Assembly (NCBI GenBank): GCA_034359265.1
Contig: CP136890.1
Coordinates: 71,797,501-71,861,500 of the forward strand
Reading direction: 5' to 3'
DNA from: Canna indica
Lineage: Eukaryota > Streptophyta > Magnoliopsida > Zingiberales > Cannaceae
DNA: 64,000 nt
Part shown: piece by piece, positions 60,798 through 64,000 of the stretch
Position numbering within the stretch: the stretch's first letter is position 1
How the letters are laid out: each line of letters opens with the position of its first letter
Made by a program: the position numbers and the translations under genes
Notes under the pieces: generated by a model
What the model was told of the DNA's origin: nothing
The model's database searches: none
The model's input: the letters and a program-made list of their open reading frames with translations, nothing else

Positions 60798-61322
60798 AAT
60801 ATTTTCCTTTAAAATGTATATGCTTTTCAAAACTTGCATTCTATAAAGTATCATCACACTTATGTATTGCTCTATAGTGGGGCTTTGCGACTTATTGATG
60901 TTTGCCTTCTATAGGCTTACATTAATAGGAAGGACTATAGTAGTAGATGATGCTTGGTTTTATGACTTTCTTGGTTTTCATGATGAAACTCATTAATTGT
61001 ACCTTAATTCTTACCCTTTTTGATTGATGTCAAAAGGGGGATAAAAAGTAAGGTCACACTTGGTTTTTACGATGCATATAGTTAGGGGGAGTTTTTATAA
61101 AAGCTATAAAAATGACATGCACATTGATAGGGGGAGCATTGGTTGAGTTATAAGTATCTGAATGAATGATAGGTTGAGTTATAAGTAGTTGAATGCATAT
61201 GCTAAAGTTACATATCTTGCATGCCGTTAATTCATGTATGCTTTAACTCAAGCTCACAAAAAAATATGCATATGTTTCTTAAAATTTCATATTATATTTG
61301 TCATCATCAAAAAGGGGGAGAT
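60798..61322 (+). other. Sirevirus 3' region with multiple polypurine tracts
   Basis: Non-coding. Purine runs of the AGGGGGA type occur at about 61034-61043 (AAAAGGGGGATAAAAAG), 61084-61090, 61129-61136 and 61309-61321 (AAAAAGGGGGAGA, directly before the LTR, the functional one by position). Multiplied polypurine tracts are a known Sirevirus character. No envelope-like frame is present. Confidence 0.8.
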
Positions 61323-62824
61323 TGTTGGCTTAAGGGTTTCTCTTAAGCCTCGATCTTTATTTTGATGATAATAAACAAGCATTTAATCCATATTTGAAGC
61401 TTTGAGTTCAGGTTGAGGTTGCCGTAAGCATGCCAAGTTCGTTCAAACGAATCGAAAGAAAAGACTATCAAAGAAACAGAAGAAGAAAACTTCAAAGAAA
61501 GGCTCGGGTTTAGATCAAGTAGAGATAATATAATATACCCCTAGGATGATTTTATCCCAAGCCAAATTGTAAAGTTATCCAAGTTAAAACTTGATAACTA
61601 AACCCATAAAATGCATGTAAAAAAATTCAAGTAGAAATCAACCTCAGCCTGAGTTCGGTCGACCGATCGGTCGATCGAACAAGGTAGATTTCTGGCAAGT
61701 AGCCTATTCGGTCGACCGGTCGATCGACCGAATGACGCAAAAAATGGCAGTAGCCATTCGGTCGACCTGTCGATCGACCAAAGTTGGTGAAGGAAATTAC
61801 GCAAGGCTACTTAGGTCGACCGACCGGTCAATCGACCAAAGCCAGAATTTGGCAGAAGCTGCATCGGTCGACCGATCAGTCGACCAGATTGCAGATCACA
61901 AGTCGCGCGACCCTGGCACCACTGCTTCAGTCGACTGATTGGTCGACCGAATGTGGGATCGATAACAATGCGACAGTTGGTCGACCCATCGGTCGATCGA
62001 ACACTCACATAAAGCTAGCGGTCGCCTTGGCGGTCGATCTGTCGATCGATCGACGATCGACCGACAAGCAACCGAACGACATCAACGACTATTTTTTTGC
62101 CCGTTGAACATTCCGTTTAGTTGAGGGGTTATAAATACCCCTCACCTAACTCCTTTAAGACTTCTTAGAAATTTTATTGAGCATTAAAGAAGTGATTTAA
62201 GCCTTCATAAGAATTGATTTGCTGCGCGCCCTTCGTATCCATCGACAACACTCTTCGAGCGCCTGCTTCCCTACTTCCCTCAACTCTGCTGCATCTCAAG
62301 ATTCATCTTCCGACAAGTTCAAGGCTTGAAGGCTTGGGAAAGGAGCATTGGTTCATCTTTAAATTCTTAAGCTCCTTTCATTGTATTTGAATTGTTATTT
62401 CAAACTTATTCTCATCTGTAATAGCTGCTAGGTGTGCTAGAGAAATACTTAGGGAAACACTTAGGGAAAACTTTATATAATTGTGTTTTGCCTAGGTGAA
62501 TAGGATTGAGGGGTTCTCAGAGTGGTGAGAAGAATGTCCTCATTGTATTCAAAGGGAAACATAAACTTTATAAAGTAGTGGTTAGAAATCCTTGGTGAGG
62601 AGCCAAGGTAGTGGAGTAAACAGTTGGTCAAACCATTATAATTATTCTTGTCTGCATTGCTTTCTTGATTGCCTATCATTGTTATTAATATTTGATTACA
62701 TCTAGTGTTAAGAAACACTTTTACTGTGAAGTTAAAATTGAGTAAAAATAAAAAAAATAAAAAAATAGGAAAGAGGGGACAGACACTATTCAACCCCCAT
62801 TCTAGTGTCGGATTCCACACAACA
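61323..62824 (+). repeat. Sirevirus 3' LTR
   Basis: A 1,502-bp LTR running TGTTGGCTTAAGGG to CTAGTGTCGGATTCCACACA-ACA. It contains TTTATTTTGATGATAATAAACA near its start, a palindrome array in the middle, and a C-rich CTATTCAACCCCC motif close to its end. The order is the same as in the solo and truncated LTRs at 47278-48819 and 50438-51555. Confidence 0.92.
61655..62065. repeat. Palindrome array in the Sirevirus 3' LTR
   Basis: Eight units of about 25 bp at 50-60 bp spacing, near 61657, 61709, 61757, 61812, 61863, 61927, 61978 and 62030. Each combines one or two cores of the type CGGTCGACCG or GGTCGATCGACC. The spacers differ between units, while the palindromic cores are kept. Confidence 0.88.
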
Positions 62825-63907
62825 CAAAGGTCCATTTATGGACTCGAGCAAGCCTCGAGGAGTTACAACATCCATTTTGATGAGACAGTCAAAGAGTTTG
62901 ACTTCATCAAAAATGTAGACGAATCTTGTGTCTATAAAAAGGTTAGTGGGAGCGCCGTTGTGTTTATTGTGCTATATGTGGATGACATAATGCTCATGGG
63001 GAATGATGTTCCTCTGCTCCAGTCAGTGAAAGAATGGTTATCCAAAAACTTCTCCATGAAAGACTTGGGTGAAGCATCTTATATACTCGGCATTAAGATC
63101 TATAGGGATAGGTCTAGAAGGATGCTTGGTTTGTCCCAATCTCGGTATATTGATACTGTGCTAAAAAGGTTTAGCATGGAATGTAGTAAAAGAGGTTACT
63201 TGCCTATGAGTCATGGCATCACTCTTTCCAAGAAGATGTTTCCTAAGACACCCGAGGAGAGAAAAAGGATGAGCGAGATCCCTTATGCTTCGGTAGTAGG
63301 ATCCATCATGTATGCTATACTTTGTACTCAGCCTGATGTCGCTTATGCCCTAGGGGTAACTAGCAAATTTCAGGCAAATCCTGGAGAGGAACATTGGAAA
63401 GCCGTAAAGAACATTCTTAAGTACTTGAGAATGACTAAAGATGTTCTCCAGATTTATGATGGGTCAGATTTTAAAATGGAGGGCTACACAGATTCTAGCT
63501 TCCAATCAGACACGGATGATAGTAAATCCATTTCTGGGTATGTATTTACTCTGAATGGTGACGCAGTATGCTGGAAAAGTTCCAAGCAAGGAACTATGAC
63601 CGACTCGGTGATAGAAGCTGAGTACATCGCTGCAAGCGAAGCCGCAAAGGAAGGAGTGCGGATAAAGAAATTTATCCCTGAGATGGGTGTTGTTCCTAAG
63701 GTTGCCGGTCCGATCCCCGTTTATTGTGATAACACTGGGGCTGTTGCTCAAGCAAAGGAACCTAGATCCCACCACAAATCAAAACACATCCTAAGGCGGT
63801 TTCACCTGATCAGAGAGATCGTTGGACGTGGTGATATAAATGTCGAACGTGTCGACACGAAAGATAATATAGCAGATCCATTCATAAAGCCATTACCACA
63901 GCAATAG
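62825..63907 (+). pseudogene. Copia pol, 3' part (RT and RNase H)
   Basis: The RT resumes with SIYGLEQASRSYN after the inserted Sirevirus and stays open to a TAG at 63905-63907, about 360 codons. It contains YVDD (62974-62985), KDLGEASYILGI, the Copia RNase H motifs YTDSSF and EAEYIAASEA, CDNTGAVAQAKEP, and HHKSKHILRRFHLIRE. This half is undamaged as a frame, but it is cut off from its 5' part, so the gene is broken. Confidence 0.92.
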
Positions 63908-63976
63908 TTCGATCGCCACTTAAGTTGTATGAGTATTAAATACCATAATGATTGGCTACAAGTGCAAGTGGGAGAT

Positions 63977-64000
63977 TGAAAGAAATAGTGCCCTTGAGCC
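63977..64000 (+). repeat. Start of the plus-strand Copia 3' LTR
   Basis: TGAAAGAAATAGTGCCCTTG matches the 5' LTR start at 42610 with a single difference in the first 20 bases, after the purine tract ending GGGAGAT. The rest lies beyond the window. Confidence 0.9.

Larger units (their letters stand above)
55105..62824 (+). mobile_element. Sirevirus (SIRE/Maximus-like) Copia inserted in RT of the host Copia
   Basis: The 5-bp duplication CAAAG (55100-55104 and 62825-62829) brackets it exactly; taking out the insert and one CAAAG restores the host RT frame. Internal parts are gag with a long coiled coil, protease, integrase, RT and RNase H, then a purine-rich 3' zone and a 1.5-kb LTR. Gag type, internal purine tracts and the LTR landmarks suit the Sirevirus lineage. 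The left end is abnormal: only the first seven bases (TGTTGGC) match the 3' LTR. Confidence 0.93.
42610..64000 (+). mobile_element. Plus-strand Angela/Tork-like Copia, host of most nested insertions
   Basis: The 5' LTR starts TGAAAGAAAAAGTGCCCTTGA at 42610. The same sequence (TGAAAGAAATAGTGCCCTTGA) begins the 3' LTR at 63977 after the purine tract AAGTGGGAGAT, and runs off the window. The internal order is primer-binding site, long leader, gag, protease, integrase, RT, RNase H, which is the Copia order. Insertions inside it are a CACTA element, a Sirevirus solo LTR, a truncated Sirevirus LTR and a nearly complete Sirevirus with its own MITE. Stripped of these the element would be about 9-10 kb. 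Confidence 0.92.

Noticed and set aside
1..64000. tRNA, rRNA or organelle-derived genes
   Set aside because: None recognised on reading both strands; the primer-binding sites only match the 3' end of a tRNA.

Overview
The window is nuclear DNA of a flowering plant. The evidence is spliced genes with GT-AG introns, plant-type gene families, and plant lineages of Copia, hAT and CACTA transposons. The long AT-rich spacers and the pairing of Angela/Tork-like with Sirevirus (SIRE/Maximus-like) Copia elements suggest a monocot, but I cannot name the species. Everything here is read by eye, with no database search.

Left part (1-36 kb) holds five or more genuine genes in AT-rich DNA. They are a two-finger CCCH zinc-finger gene (41-586, minus), a two-exon RanBP2-type zinc-finger gene (8105-8656, minus), a single-exon TPR gene with an N-terminal membrane anchor (18187-18852, minus), a seven-exon gene for the mitochondrial ATP synthase assembly factor ATP10 (20152-26622, plus), and a nine-exon acyl-protein thioesterase/carboxylesterase gene (30086-35051, minus). 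The TPR and ATP10 genes are divergent. For the three spliced genes I followed exon borders base by base, and reading phase is kept at every junction. Between them lie a complete hAT transposon with a perfect 8-bp target duplication (1476-6497), a 411-bp hAT MITE with a perfect 8-bp duplication (27378-27788), and weaker MITE or foldback candidates.

Right part (37-64 kb) is one nest of transposable elements. The oldest recognisable layer is a minus-strand Copia element (about 2.1-kb LTR, 37047-41953, plus a pol remnant). Its LTR is split by a non-autonomous LTR element made largely of decayed tandem repeats (37269-40035). A plus-strand Copia of the same family (5' LTR from 42610, 3' LTR starting at 63977) sits inside that element. 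It has in turn received a CACTA element (42972-46951), a Sirevirus solo LTR (47278-48819), a truncated Sirevirus LTR (about 50438-51555) and an almost complete Sirevirus (55105-62824). The Sirevirus carries a 728-bp hAT MITE (57285-58012). Most borders are fixed by target-site duplications, so the order of events can be read off.

No CRISPR array, operon or bacterial-type system is present. The more unusual signals are structural. They are arrays of GGTCGACC-type palindromes in all three Sirevirus LTRs, a Sirevirus whose left end does not match its right LTR although the target duplication is perfect, a hAT transposase frame broken only by stop codons, a 115-bp-arm hairpin and a 50-bp hairpin array in the CACTA element, and an in-frame RT to RNase H deletion fusion.
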